From the NCBI GenBank assembly GCA_017547885.1, contig JAFYOP010000004.1, positions 62,001 through 126,000 on the forward strand: DNA of 64,000 nt. Direction: 5' to 3'. Every line of letters begins with the position of its first letter. The stretch's first letter is position 1. Origin of the DNA: Clostridia bacterium. GTDB lineage: Bacteria > Bacillota > Clostridia > Christensenellales > CAG-138. This document shows positions 24,537 through 35,747 of this stretch, piece after piece. The notes below the pieces were generated by a model. It searched no databases. It saw nothing but the letters and a program-made list of their open reading frames with translations, and was not told where the DNA came from. Made by a program: the position numbers and the translations under genes.

Positions 24537-25214
24537 ATGGAAAAGAAAACTAACCGAAGAAAAAGAATAGTAACCGCAATAGCCGCAGTGCTTATGGCGG
24601 CTATGCTTCTTCCCTTTGCAGTGAGCGGATACGTAAAGCTGTCCACAAAGGATATGATAGTGAACAGCGAAAATGTAATGGAAGGGGAATACGACTGCAT
24701 ACTGGTGCTGGGCGCAGGCGTATGGTCCGGCGGCAGGCCCTCACATATGCTGAGAGACAGGCTGGATGTGGCGATCGGCGCGTATGAAGGGGGCGGAGCG
24801 CCAAAGCTCCTTATGAGCGGCGACCATGGGCGCAAGGAATACGACGAGGTAAACGTAATGAAGGACTACGCCATAAATGCGGGAGTGCCTTCAGAGGATG
24901 TGTTTATGGACCATGCGGGCTTTTCCACCTATGAGAGCATTTACAGGGCGCGGGATGTATTCCTTGCAAAGCGTGTGCTGATAGTTACCCAGGGGTATCA
25001 TCTGTACAGGGCGCTGTATGTGGCGCGCTCCCTTGGCCTTGATGCGGAGGGGGTGGCGGCAGACCTGAGGACGTACAAGGGGCAGAGCTATTATAGCCTT
25101 AGAGAAGTGTTGGCGCGATGCAAGGACTTTGCCATGTGCATATTCAAGCCCCTGCCCACATACCTTGGGGAAACCATACCCGTATCCGGCAGCGGAGATT
25201 TGACAAACGACTGA
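24537..25214 (+). CDS. DUF218/SanA-like membrane-anchored protein
   Basis: This 225-aa protein has one N-terminal membrane helix (about 9-30) and a DUF218 (ElyC/SanA/YdcF) domain: DCILVLGAGV, then MLRDRLDVAIGAY, KLLMSGDHG, STYESIYRARDVF and LIVTQGYHLYRALYVARSLG. The family is tied to cell-envelope homeostasis, and SanA to vancomycin exclusion. There is no Shine-Dalgarno sequence and the promoter sits right at the ATG. A second DUF218 gene lies at 28476-29228. Confidence 0.88.
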   Translation: MEKKTNRRKRIVTAIAAVLMAAMLLPFAVSGYVKLSTKDMIVNSENVMEGEYDCILVLGAGVWSGGRPSHMLRDRLDVAIGAYEGGGAPKLLMSGDHGRKEYDEVNVMKDYAINAGVPSEDVFMDHAGFSTYESIYRARDVFLAKRVLIVTQGYHLYRALYVARSLGLDAEGVAADLRTYKGQSYYSLREVLARCKDFAMCIFKPLPTYLGETIPVSGSGDLTND

Positions 25215-25223
25215 TATAAACAA

Positions 25224-25254
25224 AAAGAACCGAGCACATCGGTTCTTTTATTTT
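25224..25254. terminator. Bidirectional terminator between DUF218 and Cys-rich genes
   Basis: AAAGAACCGA (25224-25233) pairs with TCGGTTCTTT (25239-25248), with TTATTTTTT behind on the plus strand. Confidence 0.8.
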
Positions 25255-25499
25255 TTGCGTACCATTTCGATCAGTGCCGCGGCTTTTTCGGTTACAAGGG
25301 TGTAGTTTTCTTTTTTATGTGGGATAAGGCAGTTTGAGCAGTCCTTTATGCCGTCGGCGGTATAGGTAAAATTGCCGCCGCACTTTTCCCCCAATGCATA
25401 GAGGGGGCAATAGCAGAACAGACAGCTGAATTCTTCAGTTCCGCTGTGGCAGGGATAATAGGGGCAGGCTGTGTTGGCAAAGAAACGGCTGTTGTCCAT
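25248..25499 (-). CDS. Cysteine-rich small domain protein
   Basis: This 83-aa protein has eight cysteines in the pattern of the Cys_rich_small family: CPYYPCH, FSCLFCYCPLY, KCGGNF and DCSNCLIPH. In other anaerobes the domain appears alone or near cobalamin genes and presumably binds a metal or cluster. No cobalamin gene adjoins it here. It reads away from the DUF218 gene and shares its terminator. Confidence 0.85.
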   Translation of the reverse strand: MDNSRFFANTACPYYPCHSGTEEFSCLFCYCPLYALGEKCGGNFTYTADGIKDCSNCLIPHKKENYTLVTEKAAALIEMVRKK

Positions 25500-25524
25500 G
25501 GTGCTCTCCCGAAAATAGGTATAG

Positions 25525-25533
25525 TGGTATTAT
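25525..25533 (+). promoter_or_regulatory. Extended -10 promoter of the free-standing ncRNA candidate
   Basis: TGGTATTAT (TATTAT at 25528-25533); the start site would fall near 25540, four bases ahead of the first helix. Confidence 0.5.
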
Positions 25534-25539
25534 TTCAAA

Positions 25540-25768
25540 AAGCTAATCCCCAGTCAACACAAAACTGAGACTTGGATGAAAGGTGTTTCTCAGGGGATTA
25601 TCAAGGGATCGCAACCCCTTGATTTTTAAGCCGGCTCTGACGACAGGTGCGTCAGAACGGATGAAAACCGTAAGGTTTTCGTACTTTGCAGGTTTTGCCG
25701 CCCGGAAACACATTTGTGGTTTAGGCAAAACCTGTAATCTCAAAAAAGTCCAAACAGGACTTTTTTGA
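25540..25768 (+). ncRNA. Candidate independent structured ncRNA, about 228 nt
   Basis: Six helices follow one another without gaps: TAATCCCC (25544-25551)/GGGGATTA (25593-25600); TCAAGGG (25601-25607)/CCCTTGA (25616-25622); TCTGACG (25636-25642)/CGTCAGA (25650-25656); GAAAACC (25663-25669)/GGTTTTC (25674-25680); CAGGTTTTGCC (25689-25699)/GGCAAAACCTG (25724-25734); and a perfect intrinsic terminator AAAAAAGTCC (25742-25751)/GGACTTTTTT (25757-25766). An extended -10 promoter lies just upstream. Open frames here have no ribosome site. I do not recognise the class; a mobile-element or REP-like origin is possible. Confidence 0.7.
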
Positions 25769-25778
25769 CACTAAAAAC

Positions 25779-25812
25779 AAAGACCGCCATGGTTCGGTGG
25801 CGGCCTTTGCTC
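25779..25812 (+). terminator. Second hairpin behind the ncRNA candidate
   Basis: AAAGACCGCCA pairs with TGGCGGCCTTT, followed by GCTCTTT; the T-run is weak. It could be a backup terminator or the leader of the short ORF at 25831. Confidence 0.5.
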
Positions 25813-25830
25813 TTTAGGGGGAGAAATCTT

Positions 25831-25953
25831 ATGGTAGGAGTTATTGGTTGCAAGCTTTTCAAGCTTCCCTGTGCCATTATAATAACAGCTGAATGTGGCG
25901 GAAAAATGCACAGCCCGTGTACGTTTCGTAAAGTAAATATTAATAAACCGTGA
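25831..25953 (+). CDS. Possible 40-aa ORF, doubtful
   Basis: ATG at 25831 follows AGGGGGAG at plausible spacing. The peptide has a hydrophobic centre (LPCAIIITAECGG) and three cysteines. There is no recognised family and no strong codon bias, so it may be chance. Confidence 0.25.
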   Translation: MVGVIGCKLFKLPCAIIITAECGGKMHSPCTFRKVNINKP

Positions 25954-25962
25954 CCACGTGGC

Positions 25963-26331
25963 TTATTCGGGAAAAATCGCAGATTTTATACAGTTTGCAA
26001 GGGAATTTGCATCATTGGGGACAAAGCGGACGGCATCCAGCTCATCGGCCCACAGACATCCGTGGGACACCGCCGCAAAGAGGGGCAGGTCCCGCCTCAG
26101 TACTCTTTGGCGGTAGCTTTCATCCTGCTCGGCGAACAGGGGAAAATCCTTTACCGCGATAAGCCTTGCGGCTATGCCCTGAACCGAAAGTATCAGGGCG
26201 GCTTTTTTGATTAGTGCCGTATCCTTTTCATCGAATATTACGGCGCAGTCTCCAAAGCCTTTGTGGGGGTCCAGCAGTATGTACGCTCCACGCTGCATAT
26301 CCTGTGGATCGGGACCGTGGCACATATCCAT
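25963..26331 (-). CDS. Stand-alone transketolase C-terminal-domain-like protein
   Basis: The ATG at 26331-26329 has AAAGGAG 6 nt upstream, and the frame starts 16 nt behind glnN's stop, so the two are co-transcribed. The 122-aa protein parallels the transketolase C-domain: an ALIKKAALILSVQGIAARLIAVKDFPLFAEQDE stretch (here spaced as VIFDEKDTALIKK... then LFAEQDESYRQRVL) and a short terminal part. The real transketolase at 56355 has the same order (VELAVKAAEML, then IFDEQSAEYKESVLP). TPP-binding domains are absent, so it is not an enzyme by itself. It may bind anions or regulate. Confidence 0.6.
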   Translation of the reverse strand: MDMCHGPDPQDMQRGAYILLDPHKGFGDCAVIFDEKDTALIKKAALILSVQGIAARLIAVKDFPLFAEQDESYRQRVLRRDLPLFAAVSHGCLWADELDAVRFVPNDANSLANCIKSAIFPE

Positions 26332-26347
26332 AAGGAGCTCCTTTGCT

Positions 26348-28426
<2,079 letters not shown>

Positions 28427-28475
28427 TGTGTATCTCCAAATTATGCAAAAATTTTATTGGCGTAAGTAAAAGCTG

Positions 28476-29228
28476 CTATATGAGCAGGCCCTGAATCTTG
28501 TAAAGGGTAATGGCAATGCTTTCCCGCATGTAGTTGTTTGGCGCGGAATACCATACGTCCTTTGCGGCGTAGCCTTCCGCCTCGATTCCGTTCATTACTG
28601 CCACACGGCCGGCACGGTAAATGTGAAAGGCGGTGGTTATGTATGCGGCGGAGGCGTTTGGGAAGCGCTCGTCCAGTATCCGGCGGGTGAATTTGAAATT
28701 TTCCCATGTGCTGGTGGATTTGTCCTCCATGGTGATGCGGCTGGGGTCAACTCCGTGGGATACCAGATAATCCTTCATGGCCTGAGCTTCGCTGAGGTTT
28801 TCGCCGTCCCCCTTGCCTCCGGTCACTATAACGTGGGTATCCGGGCTGTGGTCAAGGTATTCGAGGGCGGCGTCAAGGCGATATTTGAGGGTGAGGGAAA
28901 CCCTGTCTCCCCGCACCGCGCAGCCCAGCACTATCAGCACGTCCTTGTTGTACTCCGCCTTTTTTGAGGCGGAGGAAGAGAGCAGCGCCCCCATGATGCA
29001 GAAGAATACCACCGCCGCAGCGTAGATGACGATGAGCAGCGTCTTTATCCAGCGGCCGGGCGGCGTTTGAAACCATGGAAAAAGGCTGTTTTTGAATATG
29101 CCGACTATAAGCATGGGGATGCCCATTATGGCAGGAAGAACGGTGCCCAGATGGCCGTTGCTTACCATGGAGAGCAGAGCCGTATCCAGAGTCAGCAGCG
29201 CACCCAGGGCTATCAGAACTATATGCAC
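28476..29228 (-). CDS. DUF218 (YdcF-like) membrane protein
   Basis: A GTG start at 29228-29226 is chosen because GGGGAGG lies 10 nt ahead; a TTG 24 nt upstream has no ribosome site. The 250-aa protein has three to four N-terminal membrane helices (to about residue 90) and then the DUF218 domain: DVLIVLGCAVRGDR, LKYRLDAALEYL, VIVTGGKGDGE, MEDKSTSTWENFKF and ITTAFHIYRAGRVA. It lies 49 nt downstream of the glnN start on the other side, so it is a separate unit reading the same way. Confidence 0.85.
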   Translation of the reverse strand: MHIVLIALGALLTLDTALLSMVSNGHLGTVLPAIMGIPMLIVGIFKNSLFPWFQTPPGRWIKTLLIVIYAAAVVFFCIMGALLSSSASKKAEYNKDVLIVLGCAVRGDRVSLTLKYRLDAALEYLDHSPDTHVIVTGGKGDGENLSEAQAMKDYLVSHGVDPSRITMEDKSTSTWENFKFTRRILDERFPNASAAYITTAFHIYRAGRVAVMNGIEAEGYAAKDVWYSAPNNYMRESIAITLYKIQGLLI

Positions 29229-29349
29229 GGCTTTTGCACCTCCCCTGCTCAAACTAATCCAATATAAACTATACCATACTTAACGAAAACTTGAAATAGA
29301 ACTCAGTGAAAAACAAACATGAATAGAAGGTAAAATAATGTCATGCGGT

Positions 29350-29378
29350 TTGTAATGGATATGTCTTTGTGATATACT
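29350..29378 (+). promoter_or_regulatory. Promoter of secA
   Basis: TTGTAA (29350-29355), a 17-nt spacer and TATACT (29373-29378) with a TGn extension. Confidence 0.7.
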
Positions 29379-29421
29379 GCTAAGATGTAAAATGCCTAAA
29401 TATGGGCAGACGGAGGAAACC

Positions 29422-32172
29422 ATGGGATTCATAGATAAACTGCTTGGCAATACATCCGAGGCTCAGATAAAAAAGCTGATGCCAATGGTAAAGCGCATAA
29501 ACGCCCTTGAGCCTGAAATGGAGGCATTGAGCGACAAAGAACTGAGGGGGAAAACCGCCGAATTCAAGGCGCGCCTTGCAGAGGGTGCAACCCTTGACGA
29601 CCTTCTGCCCGAGGCTTTTGCCGTGGTTAGGGAGGCCGCAAAGCGCACCATAGGCCAGCGCCATTACGATGTTCAGCTGCTGGGCGGCATTGTGCTGCAT
29701 CAGGGCCGCATCGCCGAAATGAAAACAGGCGAAGGCAAGACCATCACAGAAACCCTGCCCGCATACCTTAACGCCCTTACAGGCCACGGGGTGCATATCG
29801 TAACGGTAAACGATTACCTTGCTCAGCGTGACGCCCAGTGGATGGGCAAGATATACCGCTTCCTTGGCATGAGCGTTGGCTGCATAATACACGAAAAGAC
29901 CAACGATGAGCGCAGGGAGGCATATGCCTGCGACATAACCTACGGCACAAATAACGAGTTTGGCTTTGACTACCTCCGGGACAACATGGTGGTATACCGC
30001 CAGCAGATGGTGCAGCGTGAGCTGAACTATGCCATTGTGGACGAAGTCGACTCCATACTTATAGACGAAGCCAGAACCCCCCTTATCATATCCGGTCATG
30101 GCGAAGAATCCACCGACATGTACGAAAAGGCGGACAGATTCGTACGCAGGCTTGAGCGGGGAGAAAACATAATAAAAATAAGCAAGTCCGACCAGCTGAT
30201 GGGAGTTGAGCAGCCCGAAAGCGGCGACTATATGGCAGATATAAAGGCACGCACCGTGGCCCTTACCCAGCGGGGCATGGAAAAGGCGGAAAAGTTCTTT
30301 GGTATAGAGGATATTTCCGACCCCGCCAATACCGAGCTCAACCATCACATTCATCAGGCCCTCAAGGCCCACGCACTTTTCCAGGTGGATAAGGACTACG
30401 TGGTGCAGGACGGCAAGGTGCTGATAGTTGACGAATTCACCGGCCGCCTGATGCTGGGCAGAAGGTACAGCGACGGACTCCATCAGGCCCTTGAGGCCAA
30501 GGAAGGGGTGACCGTAGAGCGTGAAAACCGCACCCTTGCCACCATCACCTTCCAGAATTACTTCCGCATGTTCAAAAAACTTGCGGGTATGACGGGCACT
30601 GCCAAAACTGAGGAACAGGAGTTTCAGTCCATATACGATCTGGACGTTGTGGAAATACCCACCAACAGGCCCCTAATGCGCAAGGATCACAACGACGTGG
30701 TGTACACCAACGAAATGGCAAAGTTCCGCGCGGTGGTGCAGGAAATAGTAGAGGTGCACAAAACCGGACGCCCCATTCTGGTGGGCACTATATCCGTTGA
30801 AAAAAGCGAGTTCCTTTCCGGCGTGCTTTCCCGTCAGGGCATAAAGCATCAGGTGCTCAACGCCAAGATGCACGCCCGGGAGGCCGCCATAGTTGCACAG
30901 GCAGGTACCTTCGGCAACGTGACCATCGCCACCAATATGGCGGGCCGAGGCACCGATATACTGCTGGGCGGCAATCCCGAGTTCCTTGCAAGGCAGGAGC
31001 TGCTGCGTGAGGGCATGGATGAAAACATGGTGGAGGAAGCCACCGGCCATGCGGATACCGATGACGAGGAAATACTTGCTGCCCGAGCAAGGTATGCGGA
31101 GGTTTACGCAAAGCACAAGGCGGTTACGGATGCGGAGCACGAAAAGGTGGTGGCTGTCGGCGGCCTGCATATAATAGGCACAGAGCGCCATGAGTCCCGC
31201 CGTATAGACAATCAGCTCCGGGGCCGTGCAGGCCGCCAGGGCGATCCCGGCTCCACAAGGTTTTACGTATCCCTTGCGGATGAGCTTATGCTGCGCTTTG
31301 GCGGGGAGCGTGTCCGGGATCTTATGGATAAGCTGAACCCCGAGGGGGATATACCCATCGAGGCGGGCATACTTACCAAGCAGATAGAAAACGCCCAGAA
31401 GCGTGTGGAAAGCTTCAACTTTGACATCCGCAAGAACGTTCTCCAGTACGATGACGTTATGAACCGTCAGCGCGAGATAATCTACGGTCAGCGCCGCAAG
31501 GTGCTCATGGGCGAGGATATAAGTGAATCCGTTCAGGACATGGTGAAGGAATGCGTTGCGCTGCGCTGCGCACAGTATTGCCCCGGCTCACTGCCTGCCG
31601 AGGAGTGGGATAACGAGGGCCTGAGAAACGAGCTTGGTCAGCTTACCGGCTTTGACTGCACAAAGGCCATTGCCGGCATAAAGGATGCAGCTGCCTTTGA
31701 GGAGACTGCTGTAAAGTTTGCGCTGGAGGCCTATGCCGCCAAGGAAGCCGCCATAAATCAGGGCGCGGCTCAGCTGGGCGTGGATGTGGATATGCGTGAG
31801 CTGGAGCGCGTGGTGCTGCTGCGTTCTGTTGACGAGCTGTGGATGGATCACATCGACGCAATGGATCAGCTCAGGCAGGGCATAAGCCTGCAGGCCATAG
31901 GTCAGCAGGATCCTGTCATCGCATACCGCAATGCGGGCTTTGATATGTTCGATGAAATGGTACAGGGCATCCGTGAGCGCACCGTACGAAACCTTTACCA
32001 TATAGTTATCTCTGCCAAGGCGCCTGAGCGCAAGCAGGTGGCAAAGCCCATAGAGACTGCGGGAGACAGTCCTGCCCAGCCAAAGCGCGTGGATAATAAG
32101 ATAAGCCGCAACTCTCCCTGCCCCTGCGGCAGCGGCAAGAAGTATAAGCAGTGCTGCGGCAAGGATAAGTAA
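29422..32172 (+). CDS. secA: Preprotein translocase ATPase SecA
   Basis: Start at 29422 (MGFIDKLLG) after CGGAGG; upstream in-frame codons lack a ribosome site. The 916-aa motor has Walker A MKTGEGKT (100-107), [19 protein letters not shown], the second ATPase half with [15 protein letters not shown] and [29 protein letters not shown]-type motifs, and a C-terminal zinc tail ([13 protein letters not shown]) that contacts SecB or membrane lipids. It drives secretion through SecYEG, whose SecG is at 39513. prfB follows after 47 nt. Confidence 0.97.
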   Translation: MGFIDKLLGNTSEAQIKKLMPMVKRINALEPEMEALSDKELRGKTAEFKARLAEGATLDDLLPEAFAVVREAAKRTIGQRHYDVQLLGGIVLHQGRIAEMKTGEGKTITETLPAYLNALTGHGVHIVTVNDYLAQRDAQWMGKIYRFLGMSVGCIIHEKTNDERREAYACDITYGTNNEFGFDYLRDNMVVYRQQMVQRELNYAIVDEVDSILIDEARTPLIISGHGEESTDMYEKADRFVRRLERGENIIKISKSDQLMGVEQPESGDYMADIKARTVALTQRGMEKAEKFFGIEDISDPANTELNHHIHQALKAHALFQVDKDYVVQDGKVLIVDEFTGRLMLGRRYSDGLHQALEAKEGVTVERENRTLATITFQNYFRMFKKLAGMTGTAKTEEQEFQSIYDLDVVEIPTNRPLMRKDHNDVVYTNEMAKFRAVVQEIVEVHKTGRPILVGTISVEKSEFLSGVLSRQGIKHQVLNAKMHAREAAIVAQAGTFGNVTIATNMAGRGTDILLGGNPEFLARQELLREGMDENMVEEATGHADTDDEEILAARARYAEVYAKHKAVTDAEHEKVVAVGGLHIIGTERHESRRIDNQLRGRAGRQGDPGSTRFYVSLADELMLRFGGERVRDLMDKLNPEGDIPIEAGILTKQIENAQKRVESFNFDIRKNVLQYDDVMNRQREIIYGQRRKVLMGEDISESVQDMVKECVALRCAQYCPGSLPAEEWDNEGLRNELGQLTGFDCTKAIAGIKDAAAFEETAVKFALEAYAAKEAAINQGAAQLGVDVDMRELERVVLLRSVDELWMDHIDAMDQLRQGISLQAIGQQDPVIAYRNAGFDMFDEMVQGIRERTVRNLYHIVISAKAPERKQVAKPIETAGDSPAQPKRVDNKISRNSPCPCGSGKKYKQCCGKDK

Positions 32173-32219
32173 GCAAATGTAATAAATAAATTCAACCGTT
32201 CGAAAGGATGTGAAAAAGG

Positions 32220-33321
32220 GTGTTACAGCTTGACGAATACAGGCAGCAGCTTGCCGCCATGAGGGAAACACTTGAAAAGGCAGGTGAATCCCTTTGACGT
32301 GGCAGGGTTAGCCGCGGAAAAGGAAGAACTGGAAGTAAAAATGGGCGCAGCGGATTTCTGGGATGACGTTGAGGCGGCAAACAAGGCCAATCAGCGCATG
32401 AAGGTGCTGAGCGCCAAGATAGAGAAATATCAAAAGCTTCAGAGTGCAATAGAGGACGCCGAGGTTATGGCAGACATGGCGGAGGAAGAGGACGACCAGG
32501 CCATGTACGATGAGCTGGTATCCGATATGCAGTCCATCACCGAAAAGGTGGAGGCACTGAAGCTTGAGACCCTGCTCAGGGGCCCCCACGACAGGCTGAA
32601 TGCTGTGTTGTCCCTTCACGCAGGCGCAGGCGGAACAGAGGCACAGGACTGGGTATCCATACTGTACCGCATGTACACCCGCTACTGTACCAACAGGGGC
32701 TGGAGCATAAATGAACTGGACTTCCTTGCAGGCGACGAAGCGGGCATAAAGAGCGTTACCTTTGAGGTGGAGGGGGATAATGCCTACGGCTACCTTAAGG
32801 CGGAAAAGGGTGTGCATCGTCTGGTGCGTATTTCTCCCTTTGATGCATCCGGCAAGCGTCATACCTCATTTGCATCTCTGGACGTTACTCCCATATTTGA
32901 TGAGGATACCAACGCGGTGGAGATAAACCCCGACGATATCCGCATAGATACCTATCGCTCAGGAGGCGCAGGCGGCCAGAACGTAAACAAGGTCAGCTCC
33001 GCCATACGCATAACCCATTTCCCCACAGGCATAGTGGTACAGTGCCAGAACGAGCGCAGCCAGCTGCACAATAAAGACATGGCAATGCGAATCCTCAAGG
33101 GTAAGCTTCTGGAGCTTGCGGAGCGTGAGCGCATGGAGCAGATGGCAGAAATAAAGGGCGAAATGAAGAGGATAGAATGGGGCAGCCAGATACGCTCCTA
33201 CGTTTTCCAGCCCTACACTCTGGTAAAGGACCACCGTACCGGCGTGGAGATAGGCAACATACAGGGCGTTGTGGACGGCGATATAGATGCATTTATCAAC
33301 GCATACCTTGTTCAGTCCTAA
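32220..33321 (+). CDS. prfB: Peptide chain release factor 2, with programmed +1 frameshift
   Basis: Codons run from GTG 32220 ([16 protein letters not shown]) to CTT 32292-32294, then an in-frame TGA at 32295-32297. Reading continues in +1 from GAC at 32296 to give 366 aa in total. The slippery CTT-TGA-C and an upstream AGGTG match the classic RF2 autoregulation site. SPF (205-207) and GGQ (251-253) then fall within one residue of their E. coli positions, which supports this start. RF2 reads UGA and UAA; in this organism UGA also codes Sec in grdA and grdB. Confidence 0.95.
32281..32298 (+). promoter_or_regulatory. RF2 programmed frameshift site
   Basis: AGGTG (internal Shine-Dalgarno-like) is followed by CTT-TGA-C, with the UGA at 32295-32297. 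Confidence 0.9.
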
Positions 33322-33330
33322 ATACAGCAA

Positions 33331-33363
33331 AAAAACATCCGCATCATGCATGCGGATGTTTTT
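33331..33363 (+). terminator. Terminator of secA-prfB
   Basis: AAAAACATCCGCAT (33331-33344) pairs with ATGCGGATGTTTTT (33350-33363). Confidence 0.9.
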
Positions 33364-33378
33364 ATGTGGGTCAAAGTA

Positions 33379-34005
33379 TTATTCCTTTGGCAGGCTGCGC
33401 TTTTGGATCTCCAGGCGCACCAGCATGACCGCCATAAGGTATACGACAAGTATGACGCATTCTAACGCCAGTGAGCTGTAAGGCCTGGGATAAAGGCTTG
33501 TGGCGGCCAGCGTTATGAGCCTTACGGGGAAATACAGCCCCAGCCATGCCGATGCACTGTAAAACCGCCTGCGAAAGTGTCTTACTTCATCGTTGACGCC
33601 CTTTTTCCGGCAGGTATACTCAAAACCGCCGATAAGCGCTGCCATGGGGATGAAGCTCAATATGGTGAAAACAAGGTTTTGCAGTATCACCATGCACATA
33701 AACTGTAATATTACAGCCATCACTTCCAGAGTAATGAGCATTACCATGATCTGTTCAAAGCTGCCTGCCTTTGCCTGCTTTACCTGAGGAAGGTCGCTGT
33801 CGCTGCTGTAGTCATCGTTGAGAAGGTAGTCTGCCGTTACCTGAAAAAGCCTGCTCAGCTGCAATATGTTCATGGCGTCCGGCATGGCTGCGCCGGTCTC
33901 CCAGCGGGAGACGGCCTGACGGGATACGTTAAGCTTTTCCGCCAGCTCATCCTGAGATATGCCTCTGGATTTTCTAAGGGCAATTATTTTATCTGCCATG
34001 TTCAT
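33379..34005 (-). CDS. XRE-type regulator with membrane domain
   Basis: This 208-aa protein has an N-terminal helix-turn-helix (GISQDELAEKLNVSRQAVSRWETG, about 15-38) and four hydrophobic segments in the C-terminal two-thirds. Such membrane-tethered XRE regulators are common in Clostridia and have unknown signals. TAAGGAGG lies 9 nt before the first ATG. It is a lone gene converging on the prfB terminator. Confidence 0.85.
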   Translation of the reverse strand: MNMADKIIALRKSRGISQDELAEKLNVSRQAVSRWETGAAMPDAMNILQLSRLFQVTADYLLNDDYSSDSDLPQVKQAKAGSFEQIMVMLITLEVMAVILQFMCMVILQNLVFTILSFIPMAALIGGFEYTCRKKGVNDEVRHFRRRFYSASAWLGLYFPVRLITLAATSLYPRPYSSLALECVILVVYLMAVMLVRLEIQKRSLPKE

Positions 34006-34121
34006 TTATAATATCCTCCTTATCCGTATGCTCTCATTGTAGCTGGGCAGGGGATATGCCGCCACCGCATAAACTTTACATTTGCGCAACTATACTTTAC
34101 ACTTGGCTGATCTCGGGCTTT

Positions 34122-34772
34122 TTATACTCTTATTTCAGGCTGCGCAAACAGGGACAATTCCCTTTCAAGCTCCTCATAAAACCGACCCAGATGATACCCG
34201 TCCATCAGCGCATGGTTGCACAGTGTGGCAACGGGCAGCATCTGCCGTCCGTTTACGGGGCGGTATTTTCCCCACGTTATGCGGGGATTGCTGTCCGCGG
34301 GGATGGGGGTGGGCTGAACGACGGAGGTGAAGGCTATATTTGTAACAGTGGAGATGAATATCTGAGGGAGCACGTTTTCCATGTCTCCAAGGCCCTTGCC
34401 TGCGGCTATCTCCGTCTGATGGGCTAGGGCTATGGGAAGGAACTCCTCAAAGGGCATTGCGGGGTCAAGGGTGCAGTAGCCGAATGTACCGTCCGCCCTT
34501 GCCACGGTGTGGTTGGTAAGGCAGGAGGGGTATTCTATTATTTCTCCATCCAGCAGGCGGCGGCGAAACTCGGGTATGGAGTTTGCGGCCTTTGCGGCGC
34601 ACCACATTATGGACATGAACAGAGGATATCCCTTGGCCTTTACCCGCGGGATAAAGTCGGTAATGTCCACGTCCACCGTAACGCCTACATAAGGGTATGC
34701 GCAATCATTAAACAGGGCAAAATGCTCTGCCCTGTTGTATGTTTTCATATCGATTTTGATGTAATCCGGCAT
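34122..34772 (-). CDS. Chloramphenicol acetyltransferase (CatA)-like protein
   Basis: Start at ATG 34772-34770, 1 nt behind the stop of the upstream lipoprotein gene. The 216-aa protein has the CAT fold pattern: N-terminal RAEHFALFNDCAYPYVGVTVDVDIT, the central YPLFMSIMW, SVVQPTPIP and the catalytic-type histidine in CNHALMDGYHLGRFYEELE (H-x-x-x-D-G). Sequence of this kind is often found in CAT-like proteins that do not act on chloramphenicol, so resistance cannot be inferred. Confidence 0.8.
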   Translation of the reverse strand: MPDYIKIDMKTYNRAEHFALFNDCAYPYVGVTVDVDITDFIPRVKAKGYPLFMSIMWCAAKAANSIPEFRRRLLDGEIIEYPSCLTNHTVARADGTFGYCTLDPAMPFEEFLPIALAHQTEIAAGKGLGDMENVLPQIFISTVTNIAFTSVVQPTPIPADSNPRITWGKYRPVNGRQMLPVATLCNHALMDGYHLGRFYEELERELSLFAQPEIRV

Positions 34773-34773
34773 A

Positions 34774-35586
34774 TCAGAATCCAACTCCGTATGTACGTAT
34801 TTCCTTTGTTTTTTCAGCCAAACCTTCTATGGGCAGCTCCTTCATATGGACGGCAAAGGATTTGCTTTCGCCGGGGTCAAGGGGAGCGTTCTTAGTGAAG
34901 TGCCATACGCCCAGGAGCTTGCCGCTTTCATCGTAAAAGCCTGTGTATACAAGGTTGAGTGAGCATTCGCCTTCGGATTCAAGGGAGCCTGTCATGGTGG
35001 TAAAGCCGGGGTAGTTATCCGCAAGAAAAACGCTGCGGGGGGTAACGGGTATGCGCTGAAGGTCGGTCTGCGCGCAGGAAAGCTGTGCCGTCATGGCGGC
35101 AGCTGCGCCGGGGGTAAGGGAGGGATCCGGATTCCACCATGCCACAAAGCCTGTTTCACCGGGCAGCAGCACCGCAATGTCGCTCATTACGGGAAGGTAA
35201 TCGTGGCTTTGAGCTGCGCCGTTTACGGTGAAGGACAAGGTTGCCCCTGTAAGTACTATGGGGCAGTTGCCGGTGTTTTCATATGCTGCCGCGCCGTAAA
35301 GTGTGGGGCCCTCTGCGCCGTCAAATACATATGCTGCCGTATCCGTAACGGTAACCGCGGGGGCAGGGGCGGCCGCAGGGTCTGCAGAGGCAGCGGGCTG
35401 ATTTTCCGTCACCACTTCAAGGCCCTGTACCTCAGCGCTGTTTTGAGGCTGAGGCGTGGGGGCAGAGCCCATGCTGAGGGGGTCTATGGCAAAGAGAGAA
35501 GTTTCTTCATGTTCCTTTTTGCCGCAGCCTGCCATTACAGCAAGGGAAAGCAATATGCAGATGAAAATAATAAAGCTCTTTTTCAT
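34774..35586 (-). CDS. Lipoprotein, function unknown (leaderless start likely)
   Basis: ATG at 35586-35584 starts MKKSFIIFICILLSLAVMAGC; the lipobox VMAGC gives the lipid-modified Cys. An Ala/Pro-rich linker (about 40-75) follows, then a domain of beta-strand character with VAWWNPDPS and GVWHFTKNAPLDPGES, as in FxLYD- or DUF4352-like extracellular modules. The perfect -10 TATAAT (35598-35593) ends 7 nt before the ATG and there is no ribosome site. The acetyltransferase-like gene follows immediately. Confidence 0.75.
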   Translation of the reverse strand: MKKSFIIFICILLSLAVMAGCGKKEHEETSLFAIDPLSMGSAPTPQPQNSAEVQGLEVVTENQPAASADPAAAPAPAVTVTDTAAYVFDGAEGPTLYGAAAYENTGNCPIVLTGATLSFTVNGAAQSHDYLPVMSDIAVLLPGETGFVAWWNPDPSLTPGAAAAMTAQLSCAQTDLQRIPVTPRSVFLADNYPGFTTMTGSLESEGECSLNLVYTGFYDESGKLLGVWHFTKNAPLDPGESKSFAVHMKELPIEGLAEKTKEIRTYGVGF

Positions 35587-35592
35587 ATTCAA

Positions 35593-35601
35593 ATTATACC
35601 A
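35593..35601 (-). promoter_or_regulatory. Extended -10 promoter for a leaderless lipoprotein mRNA
   Basis: Read on the minus strand, TGGTATAAT occupies 35601-35593 and the ATG begins 7 nt further at 35586. Confidence 0.55.
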
Positions 35602-35747
35602 TACTCCGGCCTGCTTTAGATATGGGGAAAAGGGGGAGGGAGCAAAAGCTTTACGATTTTTTTTAAAAGAAATGGGGGAATCCGCTTGTTTTCTTATGGA
35701 AAAGGGGAAAGCTATTCAAATAAGCGATATGCAGAAATGGTAAAATG

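Noticed and set aside
32295-32297. prfB as a frameshifted pseudogene
   Set aside because: The CTT-TGA-C context and motif positions match the known programmed frameshift of RF2.
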